DNA of 64,000 nucleotides from Actinosynnema sp042752395 (GTDB lineage Bacteria; Actinomycetota; Actinomycetes; Mycobacteriales; Pseudonocardiaceae): contig NZ_JBHYXZ010000016.1 in the NCBI RefSeq assembly GCF_042752395.1, positions 1 through 64,000 of the forward strand, in the 5' to 3' direction. The notes under the pieces are model-generated. The model searched no databases, was not told the origin of the DNA, and saw nothing but the letters and a program-made list of their open reading frames with translations. A program made the position numbers and the translations under genes. Each line of letters begins with the position of its first letter. The stretch's first letter is position 1. Of the stretch, positions 52,093-60,531 are shown piece after piece.

Positions 52093-52544
52093 CACTGGAC
52101 TTGTCCTTCTATGTGGCCGAAGACGGATTTCTGGGTGTCATCCGTGCGCAGGTAGTACGCCCCGCTCTTCTTGATCTCTTCTGCCAGGTCCTCGATCGCC
52201 TGGGCCAGCTTCGGTATGAGGGTGGCGAGCACGTGTGCGGCGATCTTCCGGTTGACCTCGCCAATTTTTTCCGCGTAGCCGCCGCCGAGCGAATTCCCGC
52301 TGGTGAGGTACGTCGAGAACATCGTCATGTCGTCAAGCAGTTGGACACGTATTGCCGACAGTTTCTTGGTTATCGAGTCAACGGCCTCGGGATCGATGGA
52401 CAGGGCTCCCGCGTCGTTGGCGGCGGCGAGCGCGCGCGTCACGGCACCCACCTTGTCGATGCCGATGTCCCACCAGGACTCTCCGAATTCCTCCCCGCGG
52501 CGTCCACCGGCATTGGCCAACCTTGCGCTACCGTCCTCGACCAC
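52092..52544 (-). CDS. Helical WXG100-like protein heading the ESX accessory operon
   Basis: 150 residues, almost entirely helical (VGAVTRALAAANDAGALSI; EAVDSITKKLSAIRVQLLDDM; VNRKIAAHVLATLIPKLAQAI). Near the C-terminus AYYLRTDDTQ contains YLRTD, a YxxxD-type export signal as used by type VII systems. No W-x-G turn is present, so classification as a secreted partner is inference from fold, context and this motif. GTG 52544 has GGGAGGGG eight bases before it. First of four tightly packed genes. Confidence 0.68.
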   Translation of the reverse strand: MVEDGSARLANAGGRRGEEFGESWWDIGIDKVGAVTRALAAANDAGALSIDPEAVDSITKKLSAIRVQLLDDMTMFSTYLTSGNSLGGGYAEKIGEVNRKIAAHVLATLIPKLAQAIEDLAEEIKKSGAYYLRTDDTQKSVFGHIEGQVQ

Positions 52545-52761
52545 AGGGCATACCCCTCCCTGGCGCGCCTCGCATGTCGATCAAGGACTGTAGCGCAGTA
52601 CCATGGTAGGTGTGGACCACTGGTCCCACGTCATCCAAATGGTGTACCTGTCACCCGCAGTTTTCGTGCTTCATTCACGTGATGATTTCTCGCATTGAAT
52701 CGCCACGGTTGGTGACGTCCGCGCCCGGTACGAACGCCTGGTCGTTGTTAGGCTCACCCGT

Positions 52762-53754
52762 ATGGCCCAGGCTGTGGAACTGACCGTCGGTGAACGCGTG
52801 GTGCGGGTGTCGAACCCGGGCAAGGTCTACTTCCCCGAGCGTGGGATCACGAAGATCCAGGTGGTGGAGTACTACCTGGCCGTCGCCGAACCCCTGCTCC
52901 GCGTCCTCCGCGACCGCCCGACGACCCTGAAGCGGTACGTCGACGGCGTGACCGGCGAAGCCTTCTACCAGAAGCGCCTGCCCAAGGGCGCTCCCGAGTG
53001 GGTCGAAACGGCGCGCGTCAAATTCCCCTCCGGCCGCCCCGCGGACGAGGTCTGCCCCACCGAACCCGCCGTGCTGGCGTGGGCGGCGAACCTCGGCACC
53101 TTCGACTTCCACCCCTGGCCCGTCCGGCGGGCGGACACCGATCGGCCGGACGAGTTGCGCGTCGACCTCGACCCGCAGCCCGGCACCGGCTTCCGGGACG
53201 CGGTGGACGTGGCGATGGTGCTCCGCGAGGTGCTGGGGGAGTTGGGCCTCACCGGCTACCCGAAGACGTCCGGCGGCCGGGGCGTCCACGTGGCGGTGCG
53301 CATCCGGCCCGAGTGGGACTTCGTGGACGTGCGGCACGCCGTGATCGCGTTGGCGCGCGAGGTGGAACGGCGCGTGCCGGACAAGGCCACCACGTCCTGG
53401 TGGAAGGAGGAGCGCGGCGAGCGCGTCTTCCTCGACTTCAACCAGGCCGCCCGCGACCGCACGATCGCGTCCGCCTGGTCGGTCCGCGGCACGCCGCGCG
53501 CCACCGTCTCGACCCCCGTCACGTGGGATCGCCTGTCCACAGTGGACCCGGACGACTTCGACGTCCTCACCGTCCCGGCCTACCTGGCCGAGCACGGCGA
53601 CCCGCACGCCTCCCTGGACGACGAGGCGTTCGGCATCGAGGAGCTGCTGGAGTGGTACGCGGCCGACGACCGGGGCGAGATGCCGTACCCGCCGGACTAC
53701 CCCAAGATGCCCGGCGAGCCGCCCCGCGTGCAGCCGTCGCGGAAACGGAACTGA
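52762..53754 (+). CDS. Non-homologous end-joining DNA polymerase (LigD polymerase domain, stand-alone)
   Basis: 330 residues, the archaeo-eukaryotic primase-type polymerase found in LigD. Motifs: SNPGKVYFPERGITKIQVVEYY at the start (in parts), PTTLKRYVDGV, FYQKRLPKGAPEWV, the catalytic Asp pair in LRVDLDPQPG, and KTSGGRGVHVAVRI with the nucleotide-binding His. These enzymes add NTPs at broken ends together with Ku and LigD ligase. No ku or ligase gene is adjacent here. ATG 52762; upstream 52545-52761 is the divergent promoter region with the ESX operon. Confidence 0.93.
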   Translation: MAQAVELTVGERVVRVSNPGKVYFPERGITKIQVVEYYLAVAEPLLRVLRDRPTTLKRYVDGVTGEAFYQKRLPKGAPEWVETARVKFPSGRPADEVCPTEPAVLAWAANLGTFDFHPWPVRRADTDRPDELRVDLDPQPGTGFRDAVDVAMVLREVLGELGLTGYPKTSGGRGVHVAVRIRPEWDFVDVRHAVIALAREVERRVPDKATTSWWKEERGERVFLDFNQAARDRTIASAWSVRGTPRATVSTPVTWDRLSTVDPDDFDVLTVPAYLAEHGDPHASLDDEAFGIEELLEWYAADDRGEMPYPPDYPKMPGEPPRVQPSRKRN

Positions 53755-53924
53755 CCCGCCCGGGTTCATCCGTCCGTGTGGTGCTCCGGCCGTGGGCCCG
53801 CCCCGCGGGTGCGCGCGCGACGCCGTGGACGCCCAGGTTGCGCGCACCACGACCCGGACCACCGGTCCCGGCCGCACGGACGGGCGTATCGCCTGGCCCA
53901 CGGCGGCGGAGCAGGGTGGGCCGC

Positions 53925-54095
53925 ATGAGCGACCGACGCATCGAGGTGGTACTGCCGGCGGACGTGTCCGCGCACGACTACACGGCCGTCGCGCACGCCG
54001 TCTGGACGGTGTTGAGCGACGCCGGGTTGGACGCGGACACGGCGCTGCGCTCCGACGACGACGAACCGGACGAGACCCCGGAAGGCGGCCGTTGA
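53925..54095 (+). CDS. Hypothetical 56-residue protein
   Basis: Small acidic protein: IEVVLPADVSAHDYTAVAHAVW, TVLSDAGLDADTALRSDDD and a Glu/Asp-rich end. Short alpha/beta pattern, no membrane segment. ATG 53925 has GGGTGGG upstream. Not recognised; it may be cotranscribed with the next small gene. Confidence 0.55.
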   Translation: MSDRRIEVVLPADVSAHDYTAVAHAVWTVLSDAGLDADTALRSDDDEPDETPEGGR

Positions 54096-54280
54096 GCCGA
54101 TCCCTCGGAACGGGAGGGCCTCCCGGCGCGGAGGTCCCCGCGTGCCCCACGACCGCTCCCACCTGCGGCTGGAACGGTCGGAGCCCTGCGCCAACCGGTT
54201 GTTTCCGACGCCGCTTCGGCCGCGATCCGGCTCCTCCTCTCGTACCATGGGGGCAACGCCGGAGAACAGGGAGGCAGCCG

Positions 54281-54478
54281 ATGACCCAGGCGTACGTGGT
54301 GCGGTTCGTCGGCGGTCCCCTCGACGGCCGGGTCGACTCGCACGCCAGGCCGCCCGAGGGCCCGAAGCAGACCGTCACCCACGTCCACCTGCACGGCGGC
54401 CCCAAGATCGTGCACCACTACGACCTCCAGTACGCGGTCGAGTACGGCTGCGAGTACCGGCTCCGCGTCGAGGACTGA
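54281..54478 (+). CDS. Hypothetical 65-residue protein
   Basis: Reads MTQAYVVRFVGGPLDGRVDS, then HVHLHGGPKIVHHYDLQYAV and a YRLRVED end, with a beta-rich pattern and many His. Such small GGPLDGR proteins occur in actinobacteria and phages; function unknown. ATG 54281 has GGGAGG well spaced. Confidence 0.72.
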   Translation: MTQAYVVRFVGGPLDGRVDSHARPPEGPKQTVTHVHLHGGPKIVHHYDLQYAVEYGCEYRLRVED

Positions 54479-54552
54479 CGCCGCTTCTTGACACGGTCAG
54501 AAGCCCGCGACCGTAGACACGCCCCTCACCAGCGGTTTACCGTTTGAAGCGC

Positions 54553-54568
54553 GTGAGAGCGCTCTCAC
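54553..54568. promoter_or_regulatory. LacI-type operator upstream of the GH81 gene
   Basis: GTGAGAGCGCTCTCAC is a perfect 16-bp palindrome, 28 bases before the GTG start. It differs by one symmetric base pair from the core of the Streptomyces CebR operator (TGGGAGCGCTCCCA), so a LacI-family sugar regulator is the likely ligand-responsive repressor. A TTGACA at 54488-54493 may be a -35 element. The regulator gene is not in the window. Confidence 0.78.
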
Positions 54569-54596
54569 AAGGTTGTGAGCCCTGCTGGAGGTCCCT

Positions 54597-57380
54597 GTGC
54601 GTTCACCCCGCCCCCACCTGGCGGCCCTGGCGGTCGCCGTGGCCGCGGCCGCCGTCATCCCCCTCGCCCTGCCCGCGACGGCCGGCGCCGTCACGGTCGG
54701 CGCCGGCAGTTACGCCACCACCCGCCCGGCGGGCGCGGTCGGCCCGTCCGACGCGAACGGCTCCGCCGTGTCGCCGAAGGTCACCGCCCGGATGGCCGGC
54801 CGGCCGGTCCCGACCAACGACTGGTGGTCGTCCCTGGCCTTCCAGCGCTACCCCGGCAACCCGTACTCCGAGAACATGTACGCCCACCCGCTGACCTTCC
54901 ACGCGGCGGCCCAGGGCCTCGGCGTCGGCCACCCGACCAGCCCCGCCATCACCCCGGACGGCCGGTTCTACGAGTTCATGCACACCGACGACCTGTTCGT
55001 CGGCGTCAGCGGCCTGAACGCGCCGCGCACCCAGGTCGACGGCTGGTCCGACTGGACCGTCACGCCACTGTGGACGGACGGCACGCGCACCCTGCGCACC
55101 ACCATCGGCCACGGCTCGCCCTACGTCTACGCCGAGGCCGGCGGCGGCGCGGCCCGCGTCGGCTTCAACGGGGCCACCACGATCTGGAGCAACACCGGCA
55201 CCACGCTCGGCGTCACCGTCAACGGCCGCGACTACGCGCTGTTCTCGCCGAGCACCTGGAACCTCGTCGGCACCGCCGAGGCCACCTCCGCGGCCGCCTT
55301 CTTCTCCGTCGCCGTGCTGCCGAGCCGCGACGCGCTGCCCCTGTTCCAGCGCTACGCGTTCTCGTTCGTCACCGACACCAAGGTCAGCTGGACCTACAAC
55401 GCGGCGAACGCCCAGCTCACCGCCACCTACACGGCCACGACCACGGCCCGCCAGGGCACCCAGACCGGCACCCTCCAGGCCCTCTACCGGCACCAGTGGC
55501 TCAACTCCTCCGACGCCGTCACCGGCTACCGCTACCCCTCGCCCCGCGGCGAGATGCGGTTGCGCGAGGGCGCGTCGTTCACCACCCGCAGCACGTTCAA
55601 CGGCGTCCTGCCCGCGCTGCCGCTGTCCTCGGCGGCCGACCGGAACCGGCTGCGCGCCGAGATCGACCAGGAGCTGAACGCGGCCGACCCGTGGAAGGGC
55701 GCGGGCGACACCTACTGGACCGGCAAGGCGCTGTGGCGGCTGGCCGCGCTGGCCCGCGTAGCCAACCAGATCGGCTACACCGAGGGCCGCGACCGGCTGC
55801 TCGGCCTGGTCCGCGACCGGCTCACCGACTGGCTCACCGCGACCCCCGGCGAGACCGACCGGCACTTCGCCTACGACGCCACCTGGGGCACGCTGATCGG
55901 CTACCGCGCCGCCTACGGCACCGACGCCGAGCTGAACGACCACCACTTCCACTACGGCTACTACGTGCTCGCCGCCGCCGTCCTCGCGCAGCACGACCCG
56001 ACGTGGGCGTCGGACTCCCGCTACGGCGGCATGGTCAAGCTGCTGGTCAAGGACGCCAACAACTACGACCGCGCCGAGACCCGCTTCCCGTTCCTGCGCA
56101 ACTTCGACGCCTACGCGGGCCACGGCTGGGCGTCCGGGCACGCCGGGTTCGCGCACGGCAACAACGAGGAGTCCTCGTCCGAGGCGATGATGTTCGCCAC
56201 CGCCGCCGTGCTGTTCGGCCAGGCCACCGGCGACACCGCGCTGCGCGACGCGGGCATCTACCTGCACACCACGCAGGAGACCGCGATCGCGCAGTACTGG
56301 TTCGACAAGGACGACGCCGTCTTCCCCGCCTCCTACCAGCACGGCACGGTCGGCATGGTGTGGGGCGCGGGCGCGAGCTACAGCACGTGGTGGACGGCGA
56401 ACCCCGAGGAGATCCACGGCATCAACATGCTGCCGATCACCGGCGGCTCGCTCTACCACGCCGACTACAAGGCCGACATCCTGCAGAACATCGCGGAGCT
56501 GCGCGCCAACAACGGCGGCGCCGAGGTGGAGTGGAAGGACATCATCACCCAGTTCCTGGCGCTCGCCGACCCGGCGCAGGCGCTGTCGCAGTACGGCTCG
56601 GGCCTGGAACCCGAGGCCGGCGACTCCCGCGCGCACGCCTACCACTGGATCACGTCGCTGAACACCTACGGCACGCCGGACACCTCCGTCACCGCGAACG
56701 TGCCGACGCACGCCGTGCTGAGCAAGAACGGCGCCCGCACCTACGTCGCCTACAACCCCGGGACGACGACCGCCACCGTCACGTTCTCCGACGGGCAGAC
56801 GCTGTCCGTGCCGGCGTCGTCCACCGCGTGGCGCGGCCCGGCCGGCACCGGCGTCGACTCCGGCTCCGGCGGCGTGAACCCGACGTCCACCACCACGACC
56901 ACGTCCACCACCACGACGACCACAACGACGACGAGCACCACCACCACCACGACCGCCCCGCCGGTCAGCCGGGACGCGTTCGGCACCATCCAGGCCGAGT
57001 CCTACGACCAGCACAACGGCGTGTTCAAGGAGACGACCACCGACACCGGCGGCGGCCAGAACATCGCCGGCCTCGCCAACGGCGACTGGGCGCTCTACCG
57101 CGGCGTCGACTTCGGCAGCCGCACCGCCCGCCAGTTCGTCGCCCGCGTCGCCAGCGGCGCGACGGGCGGCGTGAGCGGCCTGGTCGAGGTCCGGGTCGGC
57201 AGCCCCACCGCCGCGCCCGTCGGCAGCTTCGCCATCGCCAACACCGGCGGCTGGCAGAGCTGGCGCACCGTGCCCGCCAACGTCACCGGCCTGACCGGCA
57301 GGCACGACGTCTACCTGACCTTCACCAGCGGCCAGCCGGCCGACTTCGTCAACGTCAACTGGATCACGTTCGGTTCCTAA
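54597..57380 (+). CDS. Secreted glycoside hydrolase family 81 endo-beta-1,3-glucanase with C-terminal CBM6-like module
   Basis: 927 residues. Signal peptide (to about 31), GH81 domain (about 40-755) with PVPTNDWWSSLAFQRYPG and the catalytic region around HGNNEESSSEAMMF (about 520-530), a Thr/Ser linker (about 761-787) and a C-terminal module with IQAESYDQHNGVF, NGDWALYRGVDFG and VYLTFTSGQPADFVNVNWI, the CBM6 type. GH81 enzymes cut beta-1,3-glucan such as laminarin, fungal walls or callose outside the cell. GTG 54597 is preceded by GGAGG. The operator at 54553-54568 suggests induction by a sugar. A DUF1996 gene follows 37 bases later. Confidence 0.95.
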   Translation: MRSPRPHLAALAVAVAAAAVIPLALPATAGAVTVGAGSYATTRPAGAVGPSDANGSAVSPKVTARMAGRPVPTNDWWSSLAFQRYPGNPYSENMYAHPLTFHAAAQGLGVGHPTSPAITPDGRFYEFMHTDDLFVGVSGLNAPRTQVDGWSDWTVTPLWTDGTRTLRTTIGHGSPYVYAEAGGGAARVGFNGATTIWSNTGTTLGVTVNGRDYALFSPSTWNLVGTAEATSAAAFFSVAVLPSRDALPLFQRYAFSFVTDTKVSWTYNAANAQLTATYTATTTARQGTQTGTLQALYRHQWLNSSDAVTGYRYPSPRGEMRLREGASFTTRSTFNGVLPALPLSSAADRNRLRAEIDQELNAADPWKGAGDTYWTGKALWRLAALARVANQIGYTEGRDRLLGLVRDRLTDWLTATPGETDRHFAYDATWGTLIGYRAAYGTDAELNDHHFHYGYYVLAAAVLAQHDPTWASDSRYGGMVKLLVKDANNYDRAETRFPFLRNFDAYAGHGWASGHAGFAHGNNEESSSEAMMFATAAVLFGQATGDTALRDAGIYLHTTQETAIAQYWFDKDDAVFPASYQHGTVGMVWGAGASYSTWWTANPEEIHGINMLPITGGSLYHADYKADILQNIAELRANNGGAEVEWKDIITQFLALADPAQALSQYGSGLEPEAGDSRAHAYHWITSLNTYGTPDTSVTANVPTHAVLSKNGARTYVAYNPGTTTATVTFSDGQTLSVPASSTAWRGPAGTGVDSGSGGVNPTSTTTTTSTTTTTTTTTSTTTTTTAPPVSRDAFGTIQAESYDQHNGVFKETTTDTGGGQNIAGLANGDWALYRGVDFGSRTARQFVARVASGATGGVSGLVEVRVGSPTAAPVGSFAIANTGGWQSWRTVPANVTGLTGRHDVYLTFTSGQPADFVNVNWITFGS

Positions 57381-57417
57381 ACCTGCCGCCGCATCCCGCT
57401 CCACCGGAGGAGATCGG

Positions 57418-58353
57418 ATGAACGCGAGAATGAGAGGTGTCCTCGGCGCCGCGTCCGTCGCGCTGGCACTGGCCCTGCTCGGGTCGGTGATCGCCTACCA
57501 GCCGGCGGGCGCGGGCCCCCTGGTGAACCACGACAACCACCCGGCCGCACCGGACGCGCGCCAGGCCGCGGCCATCGAGGGTCAGGCCGGCATCCAGGCC
57601 GCGTCGGAGTTCCGCGCGAACTGCCGCGCGAGCCACCGGTCCGGCGACGACCCGATCATCTACCCCAACCAGACCGGCGCGTCGCACGTGCACGAGTTCT
57701 TCGGCAACCGGTCGACCAACGCGTCGTCCACGTACACGTCGCTCAAGGCGGCGGGCACCACGTGCGACCCGGTGGTCGACCTGTCCGCCTACTGGGTGCC
57801 CACGCTCTACAAGAACGGGCAGCCGGTCGCGCCGGAGAGCGTCACCGTGTACTACCAGGGCATCCACGACATGCAACGCGCCGTCGCCCACCCGCCCAAC
57901 ATGAGGTACGTCGTCGGCAACGCCCGGGCCACCAGCCCGGACCAGAACCCGTCCGCGCGGTGGTCGTGCACCACGCAGTCGCCCTCCAGCCGGGACTTCA
58001 TGAACTGCCCGGCGGGGACCAAGCTGGAGACCTACCTCGACTTCCCGACCTGCTGGAACGGCCGGGACCTGGACAGCCCCAACCACAAGGACCACATCGT
58101 GTTCTGGGCCGGCTCCTGCCCGTCCACGCACCCCGTGGTCCTGCCGCGGCTGGAGTTCCTGATCACCTACCCGGTCAACGGCGGCGGGCTGTCGCTGGGC
58201 GGGACGGTGAACGGGGTCAACGTCACCAACGCGCCGGGGTACACCTTCCACGGTGACTTCGTCAACGCGTGGGACCAGACCGAGCTCGAACGACGGGTGC
58301 GGAACTGCGTCAACGCGGGACGCATCTGCGGCACCAACGGCAACCCGATCTAG
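57418..58353 (+). CDS. Secreted DUF1996 protein
   Basis: 311 residues. Signal peptide, then the DUF1996 domain: FRANCRASHRSGDDPIIYPN, ASHVHEFFGN, LSAYWVPTLYKNGQPV, CPAGTKLETYLDFPTCWNG and DHIVFWAGSCPSTHPVVLP. The conserved Cys and His residues are present. The family occurs in fungi and actinomycetes, often with carbohydrate-binding modules; the function is unknown. ATG 57418 has GGAGGAG upstream and lies 37 bases from the GH81 gene, so both are likely in one operon. Low-quality sequence begins right after its stop. Confidence 0.92.
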   Translation: MNARMRGVLGAASVALALALLGSVIAYQPAGAGPLVNHDNHPAAPDARQAAAIEGQAGIQAASEFRANCRASHRSGDDPIIYPNQTGASHVHEFFGNRSTNASSTYTSLKAAGTTCDPVVDLSAYWVPTLYKNGQPVAPESVTVYYQGIHDMQRAVAHPPNMRYVVGNARATSPDQNPSARWSCTTQSPSSRDFMNCPAGTKLETYLDFPTCWNGRDLDSPNHKDHIVFWAGSCPSTHPVVLPRLEFLITYPVNGGGLSLGGTVNGVNVTNAPGYTFHGDFVNAWDQTELERRVRNCVNAGRICGTNGNPI

Positions 58354-58358
58354 ACCGG

Positions 58359-58574
58359 CGGGGGGGGGGGGGCGCGCCCCCCCCCCCCCCCCACCCGGTT
58401 GGGGTTGTGGAGGACGGAGGCGGGGGGGGTGTGTGAGGGGTGGGAAACCGGGTGCGACGAGCGGTCGAGGGGNNNNNNNNNNGGGCGCACCGGCTAACCG
58501 GGGGGCCGCTCGGGCGCCCCCACCGCACCCCCGATCTCCCCGGGGGGGGGGGGGGCCCCCCCCCCCCCCCCCCC
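58359..58574. other. Assembly gap (10 N) and low-quality G/C stretches
   Basis: Runs of G and C flank ten N at 58473-58482. Any promoter or short gene between the DUF1996 and DUF2238 genes is lost. Confidence 0.95.
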
Positions 58575-58616
58575 GTCCACAGTGGACGGATGCGCGCGAC
58601 GTGCGCCGGTGGCAGG

Positions 58617-59231
58617 ATGCGCGGGGTGAAACCCGGGGACCGCCTGCCGGTCGCGCTCGCCGCACTGGTCGTGGTGGCGGTCGCGGTGTCGGCCATCCGG
58701 CCCAAGAGCCACGTCACGTGGCTGCTGGAGGTCGCGCCGATCCTGATCGCCCTGCCGCTGCTGGCCTGGACCCGCCGCCGCTTCCCGCTGACCCGGCTCG
58801 CCTACTGGCTGGTCTTCGGGCACGCGCTGGTGCTGGCGCTCGGCGGCCACTACACCTACGCCGAGGTGCCGCTGGGCGAGCTGCCGTGGACCGACCGCAA
58901 CCACTACGACCGGTTCGCGCACGTCGTGCAGGGGTTCGTGCCCGCGGTGCTGGTGCGGGAGGTCCTGCTGCGCCGCACGCCGCTGCGGCCGGGCCGGTGG
59001 ACGTTCTTCCTCGTGTCGGCGACGTGCCTGGCGATCAGCGCCGGCTACGAGTTCGTCGAGTGGGCGGGCGCGGTGGTCGGCGGCGAGTCGGCGACCGATT
59101 TCCTCGGCACGCAAGGGGACGTGTGGGACACGCACTGGGACATGCTGCTCGCGCTGGTCGGCTCGGTCGTCGCGCAGTGGGCGCTCGGGCGGGCGCACGA
59201 CCGGCAGCTCGCGGAATTGTCGGTGCGATAG
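58617..59231 (+). CDS. DUF2238 integral membrane protein
   Basis: 204 residues with five to six membrane segments (LPVALAALVVVAVAVSAI; WLLEVAPILIALPLLAW; LAYWLVFGHALVLALGGHY; FFLVSATCLAISAGYEFVEW). The DUF2238 marks GGHYTYAEVPLG, DRFAHVVQGFVPA and DFLGTQGDVWDTHWDM are clear. Function unknown. ATG 58617 is chosen over ATG 58590, which begins in sequence next to the assembly gap. Confidence 0.88.
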   Translation: MRGVKPGDRLPVALAALVVVAVAVSAIRPKSHVTWLLEVAPILIALPLLAWTRRRFPLTRLAYWLVFGHALVLALGGHYTYAEVPLGELPWTDRNHYDRFAHVVQGFVPAVLVREVLLRRTPLRPGRWTFFLVSATCLAISAGYEFVEWAGAVVGGESATDFLGTQGDVWDTHWDMLLALVGSVVAQWALGRAHDRQLAELSVR

Positions 59232-59282
59232 GGCAAGCTGCACCCGACGGATCTTGTGCGAGCGGTGTCGTGGAGGTAGGAG

Positions 59283-59981
59283 ATGGCGAAGGCCAAGCAG
59301 AACTCGTTGTCCGCGGAGGACATCGACCAGCTGCGCGCGGAACTGGCCGCGGGGCGGCCGGCCGCGGTCTGGTTCACCTCCGCCGCGGTCGGGGTGGAAG
59401 CCGGGCGTTCGGGGAAGGTGGTGGCGTTCACCGAGCCCGCCGAGGGCGACTTCATCCAGGTGCGGCCGACGGGGGACAAGGACGACCTGTCGTTCTCGCC
59501 GGCCGAGCTGACGGTGGAGAAGCCCGCGCCGCGCAAGCGCACCCCGGCCCCCGCCCCGACTCCCGCCCCGCCCGCGCCCGCTCCCGTCGAGCACATCTAC
59601 ACGCCCGGCCCCGCGCCCGCTCCGCCGAAGCCGAAGCCCGCACCGGCTCCGGCGTCCGCTTCGGCTCCTGCTCCCGCTTCGGCTGAGCGCAAACCGGCTC
59701 CGCGCAAGCAGGCCAAGCCGGCGGAGGTGACGGTGACCCTCGCGTCGTCCGCGGACGGCGAGTGGACGGTCGACGTGCAGTGGGGGTCCAAGCGCACGCT
59801 GAAGGCCGCGCCGGTGGCGGCGTCGGCCGTGGCGCAGGCGGCGAAGCTGTTGCCGGCGGAGGTGGACGAGGCGGTGGAGAGCGTGCTCAGCGCGGCGCGG
59901 GAACGGCACCTGGCGCGGGTCGAGCAGCTGCGGGCCGAGTTGGAGGCGGCGCAGCGGGCCTTGGACGAGCTGACGGGCTGA
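59283..59981 (+). CDS. DUF6319 family protein with Pro/Ala-rich linker
   Basis: 232 residues. N-terminal folded part (LSAEDIDQLRAELAAGRPAA) is linked by a long Pro/Ala/Lys region (about 80-140) to a C-terminal part with a helical, Arg-rich end (VESVLSAARERHLARVEQLRAEL in parts). The mix matches the Pseudonocardiales DUF6319 family, often annotated vaguely. No export signal or membrane segment. ATG 59283 has GGAGGTAGGAG upstream. Function unknown; nucleoid or RNA binding would fit its basic linker but is speculation. Confidence 0.78.
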   Translation: MAKAKQNSLSAEDIDQLRAELAAGRPAAVWFTSAAVGVEAGRSGKVVAFTEPAEGDFIQVRPTGDKDDLSFSPAELTVEKPAPRKRTPAPAPTPAPPAPAPVEHIYTPGPAPAPPKPKPAPAPASASAPAPASAERKPAPRKQAKPAEVTVTLASSADGEWTVDVQWGSKRTLKAAPVAASAVAQAAKLLPAEVDEAVESVLSAARERHLARVEQLRAELEAAQRALDELTG

Positions 59982-60374
59982 CCGACCGCGAGCGGACTGC
60001 CGCCGACCGTCGGCCGGCCATCGGTGCGCTGTCGATCGCCCCGCGTGGGTTGCCGGCCTGGCCGACTGTTGGTCGGCCGTGCGCGGGCTGCCGGCCGGCC
60101 TGGTGGGGTTTTGGCGGGCCGTCGGCCGGCTCTTGGCGGGCTGCTGCCGGCCGTTGGTCTGCCGTTGGTCTGCCGTGCGCGGGCCGTCGACGCCGGCCGT
60201 GGGCGAATCGCGCGCGGACCGGTCGCTGACCAGGCGAGAACACGTATTGCAACGTCTTGATGATTGCCGTTCCGCGATCGGGTGAGGGTACTTCCCCTGG
60301 CCGGCGGTAGGGGCGGACCGTGGGGGCGAAATACCTTCGGTCGCACGAACTCGCTCGACGCCGCGGAGGCAAAG

Positions 60375-60476
60375 ATGGTTGTTGAGATCACGACAGCGGA
60401 GCAAGCCCAGCTCGGCAGCTGCGGCTGCTGCACCGGCTGCACCGGCCCCGGCTGCGGCTGCTGCTCGAGCTGCTGA
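60375..60476 (+). CDS. 33-residue Cys-rich peptide with duplicated CGCCxxC motif
   Basis: ATG 60375 with GGAGG six bases upstream opens a 33-codon gene. The first 15 residues (MVVEITTAEQAQLGS) contain no Cys; the last 18 contain eight (positions 16, 18, 19, 22, 27, 29, 30, 33) arranged as two copies of C-G-C-C-x2-C separated by TGPG. A leader-plus-core layout like this is seen in RiPP precursors, and a Cys set like this also suits metal binding. No maturase gene lies next to it; the only peptide-modifying candidate in the window is the DUF692 enzyme 20 kb away. Too short for usual gene finders. Confidence 0.72.
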   Translation: MVVEITTAEQAQLGSCGCCTGCTGPGCGCCSSC

Positions 60477-60502
60477 CCCATCCCGCCAATCCCGCAACCC
60501 CC

Positions 60503-60531
60503 GACCCCGGCCGCCCCAGCGAGCCGGGGTC
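60503..60531 (+). terminator. Possible terminator after the Cys-rich peptide gene
   Basis: Arms GACCCCGG (60503-60510) and CCGGGGTC (60524-60531) with a 13-base loop, 26 bases past the stop. No T-tract. Confidence 0.45.

Noticed and set aside
60375..60476. Thiopeptide or lanthipeptide cluster around the Cys-rich peptide
   Set aside because: No dehydratase, cyclase, YcaO or LanM-type gene lies within the window; only the precursor-like peptide itself is supported.
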